This document shows positions 16,807-25,939 of a stretch of 34,857 bases of DNA, piece after piece. The stretch is from Candidatus Mediterraneibacter stercoripullorum (GTDB lineage Bacteria > Bacillota > Clostridia > Lachnospirales > Lachnospiraceae). The stretch is from positions 1 to 34,857 of the forward strand of contig DXCZ01000033.1 in the NCBI GenBank assembly GCA_019115765.1, given 5' to 3'. Position numbers and translations under genes: made by a program. The notes below the pieces were generated by a model, which was given only the letters and a program-made list of their open reading frames with translations, searched no databases and had not been told where the DNA came from. Position 1 is the stretch's first letter, and each line of letters starts with the position of its first letter.

Positions 16807-19203
16807 TTACTCAACTATCAGCACTACAGGATCAAATGTACGCTCCTTCAGCTGAGCCATGGCACGTTCAGGATCCTTCTCGCCGCTGAGCCACATACTG
16901 TAGTCAAACTCGCAGAACCCGGAGAGGTCCATTTTGAAATTTGTCTCCCATATATTGTTCATGACCCAGGAGTAAACCGGCCTGTCGTTGTCCTCTTCCT
17001 TTCCGCCGCAGAGCCGGATGGGATGATGACGCAGTTCTCCCATATAGAAAAGAGGAGTATCTCTTACTGCGATCAGCGCTCCGCCTTCCTGTCCTGTATA
17101 AGCCAGGCCATCATCTGACATATAAAATTCCATACATGTTCCGGGGATCTGATCTGTTCCCGGCCGGAAAGCTTCGGATCCCTTCTTCAGATACAGGCTG
17201 CTGTCGGGGATATTCAGGCTCAGCGGAAGGAAAATGCTCTCAATATCAGAGGATATCGTCTTGCCCAGTTCCAGTTTGAAGTCGATCCTGGAAACTGCCT
17301 CATAGAACTTCACGATCACATCCGCATGTACGGTTCCCGGGAGGGAATAACGGAACCGCAGGATCGTAAATACTGGTCCTCTCTCCTGACATGTCACCTC
17401 TTTCAGTTCTCCTGTGTGAAGCACCGCATGGCATCCTCTCATATTTCTGCCCATGATCCGGCGTTCCCGTTCTTCCGGGCAGCCGGCCTCTCCGCTGTCT
17501 CTGCGCACTTCTGTCACCTCATACATCGGTGTGAACAGAGGCGCCTCACCTTTTCCAAGCATCTCTCTGCCTGTACGTCTGTCTGTAAAGGAAGTAATTC
17601 CCTCTCCCGGTCTGTATGCAAGGCGGAAGAAGCTGTTTTCATAGTAATAGGGGAGGTGCCAGCTCTCCGGATCGTAATCATTTACAATATCCTTCACTCT
17701 CTCCGCGCCTATATAACACTGCCGCGTATTGATCACTTCCGGACTCTTCTCTGTCTCAAAATAAGAATATTCCTTCACCTCACCGGCTGCGAAAGTATCC
17801 ATGAAGCTGATCATCCTTCCGCGGGGATGGGGAGATACCTGGCACGGAATCTCTCTGCCCTCTGCATCTACGATCCGGGCGTCGTCCAGCTTCAGTGTCT
17901 CGATGTAGAACTCCACCAGCTGGGGGCAGTCCGCGTCTGCCACGCCGCATGCCCTGATCTTACCGCTTGTGTTATAGTAACGGAGGATATCACCCTTTTC
18001 CTTTGAGATCTGGTTCAGGATCCGGGACGCAGCCTCGTGGGCTTTGGAGGCATAGCTGTTCTTCCTCATATCCAGATTCAGTACCATGGTGTCATATGGA
18101 TTTGTGATCGTAGAGGAATGTCCCCATGTATGTTCCGCATAAAGCAGCAAGTTGTCCTGAGCACTCTTCCAGTACTCCGGATACTTCTCGCCTGCAGATC
18201 TGTCCAGACGTTCACACAGATGGTATCTGTGTCTTGCATCCAGATAATGCTTTACCGCGTAAGGGGTGCTTCCCACACCGTTGGCCCACCAGTCCGTCAG
18301 ATCTCCCCGGTATACCGGAGCGTCCGCCAGGCTCTCCCGGATCTCCGCATACAGTTCCTGCAGACTGACCATACGGATCTCAACTTCATCGCCGTGAACT
18401 TCGTTATACTTCCTGATCGTGTCCAGGATCTCCGTTGACGGCGGAGCGTTGTCGCTGAACACGCCGGATACGGACGCGATGATAAAGTTATACTTGTATC
18501 CCTGCTCTTCGCAGCTCTCCAGATACTCTGACAGATTCCGGTACAGCACTTCCTCCGGGCTGTCCGGCTGCACATCTCTTCCAAGATAGCTCTGCTGCAT
18601 GTAGTTTGTCGTCTTATTGGGCTTCAGTCCCAGGACATTTCCCAGGTTGTAGTGTTCTCCGTTCCATACCAGAAGACGTCTGCCTTCTTTGTTTTCCCAC
18701 CAGAAGGGGGTCTGGTTCTGGAAGAGGGGATACATGCCGTGGTGACAGTGGATGTTCATATACAGGAACTCTACTCCGCTGCGGATCATTGCATCTCTGT
18801 ATCCCATGGATACTCCGTTAATGTCGGCACACATGGCAGTCTTCAGATCCACTCCATGCTCCGCCAGTTCCTTCCGCCATGCCCGGAGACGCTCCTCATA
18901 GATCCCGCAGTCCAGCAGATCTGTGAAGTTCAGATAGTTGGCCGAGAGACCCAGTTTTCCCTCTGCTGCCAGATGATAGAACTGTTCCTTCTCCTCCTCG
19001 GATGCTGTCTTGAAAAACTCCTCTACACAGAAAAATGTCTCGCAGTTCCAGCGAAAATCCTGATATTCCGCTTTCTTCATAAGTTCAAGGACTGTATGGA
19101 TATAATCCTGCTGATTATCGATGACCCTCTCCTGAAGATCCGTGTATCCAATGTCCGTGTGTGAATGATGAACCACATATAATGTTCTGATGCTGCGTGC
19201 CAT
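16807..19203 (-). CDS. Divergent GH38-like glycoside hydrolase
   Basis: The N-terminal 300 residues resemble the GH38 catalytic barrel. HHSHTDIGYTDL (12-23) corresponds to the His-x-Asp metal motif, and MCADINGVSMGYRDAMIRSG places Asp127 where GH38 has its nucleophile. WWANGVGSTPYAVKHY and YAEHTWGHSSTITNPYDT follow, and the last 400 residues are beta-rich. The sequence is far from the classic GH38 at 7968-11054: it is 798 residues long, lacks the N-terminal sandwich, and has IGYTD instead of IDVAW. There is no signal peptide. It is the last gene of the ROK-GntR-ManA operon, with AGGAGG before the ATG at 19203. Alpha-mannosidase activity is plausible but the substrate is open. It could act on a different alpha-linkage from the classic enzyme. 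Confidence 0.75.
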   Translation of the reverse strand: MARSIRTLYVVHHSHTDIGYTDLQERVIDNQQDYIHTVLELMKKAEYQDFRWNCETFFCVEEFFKTASEEEKEQFYHLAAEGKLGLSANYLNFTDLLDCGIYEERLRAWRKELAEHGVDLKTAMCADINGVSMGYRDAMIRSGVEFLYMNIHCHHGMYPLFQNQTPFWWENKEGRRLLVWNGEHYNLGNVLGLKPNKTTNYMQQSYLGRDVQPDSPEEVLYRNLSEYLESCEEQGYKYNFIIASVSGVFSDNAPPSTEILDTIRKYNEVHGDEVEIRMVSLQELYAEIRESLADAPVYRGDLTDWWANGVGSTPYAVKHYLDARHRYHLCERLDRSAGEKYPEYWKSAQDNLLLYAEHTWGHSSTITNPYDTMVLNLDMRKNSYASKAHEAASRILNQISKEKGDILRYYNTSGKIRACGVADADCPQLVEFYIETLKLDDARIVDAEGREIPCQVSPHPRGRMISFMDTFAAGEVKEYSYFETEKSPEVINTRQCYIGAERVKDIVNDYDPESWHLPYYYENSFFRLAYRPGEGITSFTDRRTGREMLGKGEAPLFTPMYEVTEVRRDSGEAGCPEERERRIMGRNMRGCHAVLHTGELKEVTCQERGPVFTILRFRYSLPGTVHADVIVKFYEAVSRIDFKLELGKTISSDIESIFLPLSLNIPDSSLYLKKGSEAFRPGTDQIPGTCMEFYMSDDGLAYTGQEGGALIAVRDTPLFYMGELRHHPIRLCGGKEEDNDRPVYSWVMNNIWETNFKMDLSGFCEFDYSMWLSGEKDPERAMAQLKERTFDPVVLIVE

Positions 19204-19309
19204 AGCTTGATTCCTCCTGTTTTGGCTTCTTATTTTTTTGCTTTATGCTTTATCTTTTCTCTATATCTTTTCTCTGATTGATCATCCCTATTTTCTAAAT
19301 CAATCATCT

Positions 19310-21088
19310 CTAATTTCTTACAGACGCCACGATCATTTTAATCTCGCCCTCTCCCGGAACGATCCGGTAACTTCCCACAGCCGCCGGGACAATGGCTGTC
19401 TCGGCATAATGGATCTCAAAGGGTTCAAAGCTGCCGTCTGTGCTCTCGATATATGCATGACTGCCGTCCACCAGGTTCATGACATGTACCGAGTCATCCA
19501 TGCTGATCTCGTACGCTTCTGAAAGCGTATATCTGTATGTATCGATAAATTCCCTGTTGTGAAGACCTGTGCGCTCCACTTCTGATCCGGGGCCTTTCTC
19601 CAGCGTCACTGCCTGTCCCACCAGATTGTCATAGATCCAGTCCGTATCTCTGTCCCACTGGATATTCTTCATCCCGTGCTCGATATGGATGGGGCGCGGC
19701 AGACCGTCCAGCCCTACTCTTCCCCAGTCCCACAGCTTGAATGTGAAGATATACGGCGTGGCGCTGATCTCCAGCACCATAGTATTCTTCCCGGAACAGT
19801 GGACCGTTCCAGCAGGGATCAGGATGTGGTCGTGTTTTTTCACCGGCACTTTATTCACATATTTATCAGCAGGGAACTGGATCTCTCCTCTCTGAGCCGC
19901 ATTGAGATCCCGTTCCATCTCCGCCGGATCTACATCCTTCTTTACTCCCAGATATACATATGTCTCTTCGCTCTCATCCGCATCCAGCAGATAATAGCTC
20001 TCATCCTGGGTATAATGCATTCCGAAGGTATCCTGGATGTACTCTGTCAGAGGATGGACCTGCAGCGAGAGATTGCCTCCTCCCATGGTGTCCAGCAGGT
20101 CGAACCGGATGGGGAACTCGGCGCCGAACCTGGCATGTACACGTTCTCCCAGGAGCTCATGAGGGCAGTACAGCACCAGATCCATGGCAGGCATCTTCAG
20201 CACGGTATCTCCGAACCGGAGGTTAAGGCAGTTTTCTTCAGGCACTCCATCGAAGCTCCAGGCGAAATTAGGCTGCTCCGGATCCAGGCCGAAGTTTTTC
20301 TGCATCCACTTTCCGCCCCATACGCCAGGATCAAAATAAGGTTCCATACGGAACGGTTTCCGACTGACCTGTCGAAGGCCCTGCCTGTATGCCTCTGCGG
20401 ACGCCATCTTCGGATGCTGCTTTTCCTCTGTATCAAGGACATAATCGAACAGCTCATACCTCGCCTTCTTGTACCGGTCCGCAAGACGCCACTCTATAAA
20501 GAATCCCCGCTTCACTTTGGTCAGGATCGGATCATCTGTGTTCGTACAGTGCCAGTTGGGCATTCCCGCCCGATACCTGAGTTGTGCTTCCCATCTGGTC
20601 AGACTGCACCAGATCCAGATATCGGCTTCACACAACAGATCCGTCCCCAGTCCCGCCACAGCGATCACACCTTCTGTGATATCCGCCAGTTCTTCCGCCG
20701 CCTGCTGCAGCTTCTCCTCCTGGAAAAGGTCCTCTGTTTTTCTGTGGCAGATCACGCCAAACACACGGTCATCTGTAATATAGTCTGCAAATTCCCGGTT
20801 CAGTGTCTCCTCACTCTTCGCATAGTCCTCCATATCGAAAACCCTTGTCGGATCCAACTGTGCCGCAAGAGACAGAATCTCTTCTTTGTCCACCCCGGGA
20901 TAGCAGTCAAAGCTGACAACGATTCTGTTCCCGCAGCCGCTTTTCCTTCTTTCTTCCTGCATTTCCCGGATCCTGCACCTCAGTTCACTGACGACAGCTG
21001 CTGTTCCATCCCAGGCACTGTCATCACAGCCTTTTACATCCGTCTCCGGATGCAGCTCATAATTGTGATATCTGTTTAAGATTTCCAT
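19310..21088 (-). CDS. manA: Class I mannose-6-phosphate isomerase with N-terminal kinase-like domain
   Basis: It interconverts mannose-6-phosphate and fructose-6-phosphate. The start at 21088 is an ATG with GGAGAAG upstream; a TTG four codons earlier is less likely. The protein has 592 residues against 310-400 for ordinary ManA. Residues from about 245 onward are the cupin isomerase, with zinc-ligand motifs SLQVHPLTEY, ESYYLLDADE and HDHILIPAGTVHCSG. The N-terminal 235 residues resemble a uridine-kinase-like P-loop fold (RIVVSFDCYPGVDKEEILS), but the Walker A glycine-lysine pattern is missing, so this half is probably not an active kinase. Longer ManA-like proteins of this kind are known in Firmicutes; the role of the extra domain is not. 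It is co-transcribed with the GntR regulator and ROK kinase. Confidence 0.88.
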   Translation of the reverse strand: MEILNRYHNYELHPETDVKGCDDSAWDGTAAVVSELRCRIREMQEERRKSGCGNRIVVSFDCYPGVDKEEILSLAAQLDPTRVFDMEDYAKSEETLNREFADYITDDRVFGVICHRKTEDLFQEEKLQQAAEELADITEGVIAVAGLGTDLLCEADIWIWCSLTRWEAQLRYRAGMPNWHCTNTDDPILTKVKRGFFIEWRLADRYKKARYELFDYVLDTEEKQHPKMASAEAYRQGLRQVSRKPFRMEPYFDPGVWGGKWMQKNFGLDPEQPNFAWSFDGVPEENCLNLRFGDTVLKMPAMDLVLYCPHELLGERVHARFGAEFPIRFDLLDTMGGGNLSLQVHPLTEYIQDTFGMHYTQDESYYLLDADESEETYVYLGVKKDVDPAEMERDLNAAQRGEIQFPADKYVNKVPVKKHDHILIPAGTVHCSGKNTMVLEISATPYIFTFKLWDWGRVGLDGLPRPIHIEHGMKNIQWDRDTDWIYDNLVGQAVTLEKGPGSEVERTGLHNREFIDTYRYTLSEAYEISMDDSVHVMNLVDGSHAYIESTDGSFEPFEIHYAETAIVPAAVGSYRIVPGEGEIKMIVASVRN

Positions 21089-21110
21089 CTTCTTCTCCAA
21101 TCCTCTCTTC

Positions 21111-21833
21111 CTATAGTTTTACCGTGTATTTATACCGGTTTGCGGGATAATAGCACTTCGAATACTCGAATACTTTCCCGTCCGGCAGAAAAGTCTTCCT
21201 CGTCCGGATGAATACAGGCATGTTTCCTCCGATCTGAAGATACTTTCTCACTTCTTCCGTGGGGATTGCCGCTTCCAGCGTATCCTCCCCTGAGCTGATT
21301 TTTATCCCGAACTGCTCCTCCAGATATTTGTACAACGAGCGGGTATAGCAGCTGCTCTCCAGCGGAAGTTCCACAACAGGCGCCAGATAAGTGACAGTAT
21401 AGACCAGCGGTTTTCCCTCCACATCTCTCACCCGCCTGAGGCAGTAGCACTGATCTGTCAGCGGGATTTCCAGCTGCCGGGCAACTGTTTTATCGGGATA
21501 CTTTTTCTTCATCTCACAGTAGGAAGTTTCCATGGTGATATTATGCTTTTTCATCTCGTCCGTAAAACTGATCACCTGATGGATCTCTTCCTCGATCTTC
21601 TCATAGACTACTTCTGTCCCGATTCCCCTCCGGCTTCTTATATATCCGCTCTGCGCCAGCCCTGCCGTCGCCTGCCTTACAGTCACACGGGACACATTAT
21701 ACTGTTCCATCAGTTCCTTCTCTGTAGGGAACATATCTCCTGCATTGTATTCTCCCTGTTCGATCTTCTCCTTCAGAAGATTTTCCAGCTGTATATACAG
21801 CGGGGGCGCGCCTTTTTCATAATTCAGTTCCAT
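21111..21833 (-). CDS. GntR/HutC-family regulator with UTRA domain
   Basis: This is a sugar- or sugar-phosphate-sensing repressor. The 240-residue protein has a GntR winged helix (about 8-75: PLYIQLENLLKEKIEQGEYNAGDMFPTEKELMEQYNVSRVTVRQA in segments) and a UTRA effector domain (about 90-235: GKPLVYTVTYLAP, FIRTRKTFLPDGKVFEYSKCYYPANRYKY). It lies between the ROK kinase (24 bp upstream) and manA (22 bp downstream). It probably controls its own operon and perhaps the divergent GH3-PA14 gene. Candidate sites are the TGTTATAACA palindrome at 22868-22877 and the AAAAATAC/GTATTTTT repeat at 23022-23043. Confidence 0.92.
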   Translation of the reverse strand: MELNYEKGAPPLYIQLENLLKEKIEQGEYNAGDMFPTEKELMEQYNVSRVTVRQATAGLAQSGYIRSRRGIGTEVVYEKIEEEIHQVISFTDEMKKHNITMETSYCEMKKKYPDKTVARQLEIPLTDQCYCLRRVRDVEGKPLVYTVTYLAPVVELPLESSCYTRSLYKYLEEQFGIKISSGEDTLEAAIPTEEVRKYLQIGGNMPVFIRTRKTFLPDGKVFEYSKCYYPANRYKYTVKL

Positions 21834-21857
21834 TGCTTTCCTCCTTCCTCTGTCAGA

Positions 21858-22745
21858 TCATTTTCCTGTCATCACTGCCAGCAGTCCCTGCATGGCCCGG
21901 ACCGACGTCTCCGGTTCCGTAACTGTCTGTATCTTCCGCTTCTCGCACTCCTGCCGGAACTCTCCTCCGAACAGATCGAAGCTCTTCGCGATCTGTCCTC
22001 CTATCACCGCCATATCCGGGCGGAATCCGTCCAGGAACGGCAGAAGAGCATCCCTCACATCCCGTCCGAACAGCCTCCAGACGTCCGCAGCCTCACTGCT
22101 GCCCGCCCGGGCCATCTCTGACAGCCGTCTGCCGTTCTCCGGATAACCAAGTATACGTCTGCTGATCCGTGCCAGTCCCCTCACAGAGAGATAATCATCG
22201 ATAACGCCCTCCCTGTATGGAACAGAGTAGATCCAGCCGTTCTCCGGTACTTCGCCTCTCTGTTCCTTCACAGTCCTTCCGTTCTCGATAAATGCAGATC
22301 CGGCGCCGGTCCCTATGCAAATGCAGAACACTCTGCCGTATCCCCTGGCCGCTCCATAAAAGCTCTCTCCCAGCGCAAACGCCTCCACGTCATGGAGAAA
22401 GGTGAATGGTACGTCTGCGAGAGCAGGAAGTATACTTTTTATCTCCGGCTCGACAGGAATGCCATAGATACTGTCATACTTGCTGAGACCGCGCATAAGA
22501 CTGACCCCCGCGTGATAGTCAAAGGGTCCGGGAAACGCAAATCCGACTCCCGCTGTTTCCTCACCAGGATCCTGATCCATCAGTTCCCGCAAAATCAGCG
22601 CAAAATTGACAAATATCGTCTGTATATCCTGATCTGCACATGCGTGGAATGAGCGGATCTTCCTTCTTATATTTCCATCTTCATCCGCGATACCGCCTTT
22701 GATCTCTGTTCCCCCTACATCCAGTAATATATATTGCTTCGCCAC
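21858..22745 (-). CDS. ROK-family sugar kinase
   Basis: This is an ATP-dependent hexose kinase of the ROK superfamily. The 295-residue protein has the phosphate-1 motif LDVGGTEIKGGIAD (8-21), AFPGPFD, the catalytic Asp119 in LHDVEAFALGE, and CIGTGAGSAFIENG. It has no helix-turn-helix, so it is a kinase, not a ROK repressor. Unusually, the zinc-binding motif (CxCGxxGC) common in ROK proteins is absent; the corresponding segment reads GWIYSVPYREGVIDDYLS. With manA behind it, phosphorylation of mannose to mannose-6-phosphate is the likeliest job, though N-acetylmannosamine or glucose are possible. It is the first gene of its operon and faces the divergent GH3-PA14 gene across 329 bp. Confidence 0.88.
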   Translation of the reverse strand: MAKQYILLDVGGTEIKGGIADEDGNIRRKIRSFHACADQDIQTIFVNFALILRELMDQDPGEETAGVGFAFPGPFDYHAGVSLMRGLSKYDSIYGIPVEPEIKSILPALADVPFTFLHDVEAFALGESFYGAARGYGRVFCICIGTGAGSAFIENGRTVKEQRGEVPENGWIYSVPYREGVIDDYLSVRGLARISRRILGYPENGRRLSEMARAGSSEAADVWRLFGRDVRDALLPFLDGFRPDMAVIGGQIAKSFDLFGGEFRQECEKRKIQTVTEPETSVRAMQGLLAVMTGK

Positions 22746-22867
22746 TTCTTTCAGGCAGGATTGCCCTGCCCCCTCTCCTTTCCGCTCAGACAGATTTCCC
22801 TGTTCTGCCAGCTATTCTTCTTGATGTCAAAAGCCTCTTTGCACTGTGCTTTTACCATCCTTTTATT

Positions 22868-22903
22868 TGTTATAACATTATAACATTAATAACTGTTTTT
22901 CAA
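22868..22903 (-). promoter_or_regulatory. Predicted promoter and palindrome of the ROK-GntR-manA operon
   Basis: On the minus strand, TTGAAA (22898-22903) lies 15 bp before an extended -10, TGTTATAAT (-10 hexamer 22877-22882); the extended -10 can offset the short spacer. The perfect palindrome TGTTATAACA (22868-22877) abuts it, and TATAACAT is repeated in tandem, suggesting a regulator site. The rest of 22746-23013 is AT-rich non-coding DNA with no other feature seen. Confidence 0.5.
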
Positions 22904-23013
22904 CACCGGCAGACTTCTTTTTTCATCTTTGGCAAATTTAAATAAAATGTATTAATACAAAATATCTAATTTAACAAAATTCCTCTGTCCCTGTCTAAAT
23001 TTCTAAAATCGTA

Positions 23014-23043
23014 TTGACATCAAAAATACTCTGCGGTATTTTT
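23014..23043 (+). promoter_or_regulatory. Predicted GH3-PA14 promoter with overlapping operator-like repeat
   Basis: A consensus TTGACA (23014-23019) and TATTTT (23037-23042) are 17 bp apart. The inverted repeat AAAAATAC-tctgcg-GTATTTTT (23022-23043) fills the spacer and covers the -10 box, a typical repressor site. An AAAGGAGG ribosome site follows near 23058. Confidence 0.7.
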
Positions 23044-23074
23044 ACCAGACACGCAGAAAAGGAGGCATAAATAA

Positions 23075-25690
23075 ATGGAAAAATATAAAGACCCCTCTGC
23101 TCCCATAGAAGAGCGGATTTCCGATCTGATGTCCCGCATGACGGTTGAAGAAATGATCATGCAGACCGATCAGTATTTCAGCAATGATTTCACCGAGCTG
23201 GACGCATCCGGTGATGTGACATATGTAGATATGGAGCAGCTCGACAGCCTTCTCCACGGCTGCAGCGCGGGCAGTATCCAGCCCAGGGGAATGACCCCCG
23301 CCCAGATCAACCAGGTTCAGCGCTACGCCATGGAGAAGACCCGCCTCGGCATTCCCTTTCTCTTCAGTGAGGAGGCGCTTCACGGCTTTTACAACCGGCA
23401 TGCCACCTGTTTTCCTCAGCAGATCGGACTTGCAGCTACGTTCAACCCTGAACTTGGCCGGAAGATGGGGCGTGCCATCGCCACAGAGGCCCGCGCCATG
23501 GGAGTTCAGGAAACCTACAGCCCTGTCATGGATCTGATCCGCGATCCCAGGTACGGACGCGCAGAGGAATCCTATGGAGAAGATACTTTTCTGTGCGCCG
23601 AATTTGCACGGGAAACGGTCATAGGGATGCAGAAAGACGATCTGGCGGCTTCAGATGCAGTGGCAGCCGAGCCGAAACATTATATAGGTTACGGCAGTCC
23701 TGTAGGCGGCCTGAACTGTGCGCCTTCCTCTATGGGAAGACACGAAGTATTCTCCGACTGCCTGCCCGTCTTCGAGGCTGCTTTCGCAGAGGGCGGCGCT
23801 GTAAACGCCATGTGTTCCTACAATTCCATCGACGGCGTCCCGGTCTCCATGGACCACGAACTTCTGACAGAAGTGCTCCGGGACAGCTGGCATATGCCCG
23901 GATTCGTCCGCTCGGATCTGACTGCCATCGTCCGTCTCTATAACTGGCACTATGTCTCTCCTTCCAGAGAGGACGCCATCGCAGAGGGGCTGAAGGCAGG
24001 CGTGGACCTGCAGCTGTATGATTACCCTCATCAGGAATGGCAGGAAGGTATTAAGAATCTCCTCCGCTCCGGGAAGCTTCCGGAGGAGACGCTCCGCCAG
24101 GCGTGCCGCAGAGTCCTCCGGGTAAAATTCATGACCGGACTGTTCGATCACCCCTACACCGATGAATCGCTCTTCACGTCCCGTGTCCATACTCCCGGGC
24201 ACCGGGAGCTGGCAGCAGACATCGCCCGGGAAAGCATCTGCCTGTTGAAGAACGAAGGCGGTCTGCTTCCCCTCTCCAAAGAGCTGAAAACCATCGCCGT
24301 CCTCGGTCCGGGTGCCGGACAGGCCATGCTCGGAGACTACACGCCTGACCATCACAGAAGCGGCATCTCTGTTCTGGAAGGCATCCAGAGCAAAGTCTCT
24401 GCGTCTACCCGGATCCTGTACGAGAAAGGCTGCACCTTCCTGGGTGACACTGCAGTTCCATTCCACTCCGGACTGCTGCGAGACGAGAACGGCGATCCCG
24501 GTCTTACCGGACGCTATTACAACGGACGGGAACCGGAGGGGGTGCCCGTGTTCGTGCGAAATGACCCGACGATCAATTTCAACTGGATCTTCGCCAAGCC
24601 GCACCCGGATCTGGACGCCAGCGCTTTCAGCGTTGTCTGGACCGGAACCCTCTCTATGCCCTCCTCATTCCAGGGCTCCATCGGGTTCAGCACCCAGGAC
24701 AGCATGCGTCTCTATATCGACGGCGAACTGATTCTGGACGGATGGGGCAGCGAGAAGACCGCCGGCAGAATGGTGGATTTCTCTTTTGAGCAGGGGAGAT
24801 CATATTCTGTAAAGATTGAATTTACCAATGACCAGCGAGGGGCACGTGTCATATTCGGCTACGGAGAGGGGCAGGAGGATTTCTCTGCTGCCGTGGAGGC
24901 CGCCCGCCGTGCAGATGTAGCAGTCGTATGTGTAGGAGACAGCACAGAGACATGCGGTGAGAACTTTGACCGGGTCTCACTGGATCTGCCGGGAAGGCAG
25001 CTTGAATTTGTCAAAGCAGTCTATGCCACCGGTACTCCGGTCGTTCTGGTCATGCAGACCGGGCGCCCCGTCACAGCAGTCTGGGAACACGCCCATATCC
25101 CCGCCATCCTGGAAGCATGGTTTCCCGGTGAAGAAGGCGGGCGCGCGATTGCGGAGACATTATTCGGAGACAGTACGCCCTCCGGCCGTCTCCCCATCAC
25201 ATTTCCGCGCCATGCAGGACAGATTCCCTGCCATTATAGCCGCAGGCCCGGCGGCGGCAGACGCTATGTTGAAATGGACTGGCTGCCCCTGTACCCATTC
25301 GGATACGGCCTGAGCTATACTACATTTTCATACAGCGGGCTCACACTCTCCCGGGAAGAGATCACCCCCGGCGAATCCGTCACCGCCACATTTACAGTGA
25401 CCAATACCGGAAGCACTGCAGGCACAGCAGTCCCCCAGATCTATCTCCGGGATCTGGTCAGCTCTACCGTAAAGCCTGAACACACACTTGCCGCATTTAC
25501 GAAGGTCCATCTTGCACCCGGAGAGTCCAGGACCGTCTCTCTGACCGTAGGACCAAAGTCCATGCGCACCCTGGGCCGGAACTTTCAATGGGCTGTGGAG
25601 CCCGGAAAATTCAGCGTATTTCTGGGCGATAACGCGGAAAATCTCATGATGAGACAGGACTTTGAAGTTGCGGAAGAAGGACGCATTTGA
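23075..25690 (+). CDS. GH3 glycoside hydrolase with inserted PA14 domain
   Basis: This is an intracellular beta-glycosidase of 871 residues. Order of domains: TIM barrel (about 10-330) with FSEEALHG, DLIRDPRYGRAEESYGED (153-170) and GFVRSDLTAI, giving Asp281 as predicted nucleophile; an alpha/beta sandwich that is interrupted by a PA14 domain (about 470-620: TGRYYNGREPEG to FTNDQRGARVIFGYG); then a C-terminal fibronectin-III-like domain (about 760-860). PA14 inserts occur in GH3 beta-glucosidases, where they shape the active-site mouth and select oligosaccharide length. There is no signal peptide. It is divergent from the ROK operon, with its own promoter and a terminator 57 bp after the stop. 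Its substrate is not evident; a beta-glucoside or beta-xyloside is likely. The region has a higher GC content than its flanks. Confidence 0.92.
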   Translation: MEKYKDPSAPIEERISDLMSRMTVEEMIMQTDQYFSNDFTELDASGDVTYVDMEQLDSLLHGCSAGSIQPRGMTPAQINQVQRYAMEKTRLGIPFLFSEEALHGFYNRHATCFPQQIGLAATFNPELGRKMGRAIATEARAMGVQETYSPVMDLIRDPRYGRAEESYGEDTFLCAEFARETVIGMQKDDLAASDAVAAEPKHYIGYGSPVGGLNCAPSSMGRHEVFSDCLPVFEAAFAEGGAVNAMCSYNSIDGVPVSMDHELLTEVLRDSWHMPGFVRSDLTAIVRLYNWHYVSPSREDAIAEGLKAGVDLQLYDYPHQEWQEGIKNLLRSGKLPEETLRQACRRVLRVKFMTGLFDHPYTDESLFTSRVHTPGHRELAADIARESICLLKNEGGLLPLSKELKTIAVLGPGAGQAMLGDYTPDHHRSGISVLEGIQSKVSASTRILYEKGCTFLGDTAVPFHSGLLRDENGDPGLTGRYYNGREPEGVPVFVRNDPTINFNWIFAKPHPDLDASAFSVVWTGTLSMPSSFQGSIGFSTQDSMRLYIDGELILDGWGSEKTAGRMVDFSFEQGRSYSVKIEFTNDQRGARVIFGYGEGQEDFSAAVEAARRADVAVVCVGDSTETCGENFDRVSLDLPGRQLEFVKAVYATGTPVVLVMQTGRPVTAVWEHAHIPAILEAWFPGEEGGRAIAETLFGDSTPSGRLPITFPRHAGQIPCHYSRRPGGGRRYVEMDWLPLYPFGYGLSYTTFSYSGLTLSREEITPGESVTATFTVTNTGSTAGTAVPQIYLRDLVSSTVKPEHTLAAFTKVHLAPGESRTVSLTVGPKSMRTLGRNFQWAVEPGKFSVFLGDNAENLMMRQDFEVAEEGRI

Positions 25691-25745
25691 CATATTTTTT
25701 ATCAGTCAGCTGGACAAAACCACTTCCTTTCCTAAAAATTGGCAT

Positions 25746-25779
25746 AGAAAAAGCGAGGGCTATTCGGTCCTCGCTCTTT
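25746..25779. terminator. Bidirectional terminator after GH3-PA14
   Basis: AGCGAGG (25752-25758) pairs with CCTCGCT (25769-25775) around a 10-base loop. It is flanked by GAAAA on the left and CTTTC on the right. It separates the plus-strand GH3 gene from the convergent minus-strand sirtuin gene. Confidence 0.7.
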
Positions 25780-25939
25780 CTACAAAATACGAATTAAATC
25801 AGCCAAACTGGTACATACCAGTTCTTTTCGTCTACAGGCAGCAGATCGTTTGCCATACAGACCACGCTTCCAATTGATATTTTTGTTTAGCCAAAACTTT
25901 TCATGCAGCTCTTTGGATTCCGGCATTACGCCAGGATAT

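Noticed and set aside
19676..21079. 467-codon open frame antisense to manA
   Set aside because: Its composition (rich in His, Arg, Cys, Ile) and lack of domains mark it as a shadow; the minus-strand manA reading has intact zinc motifs.
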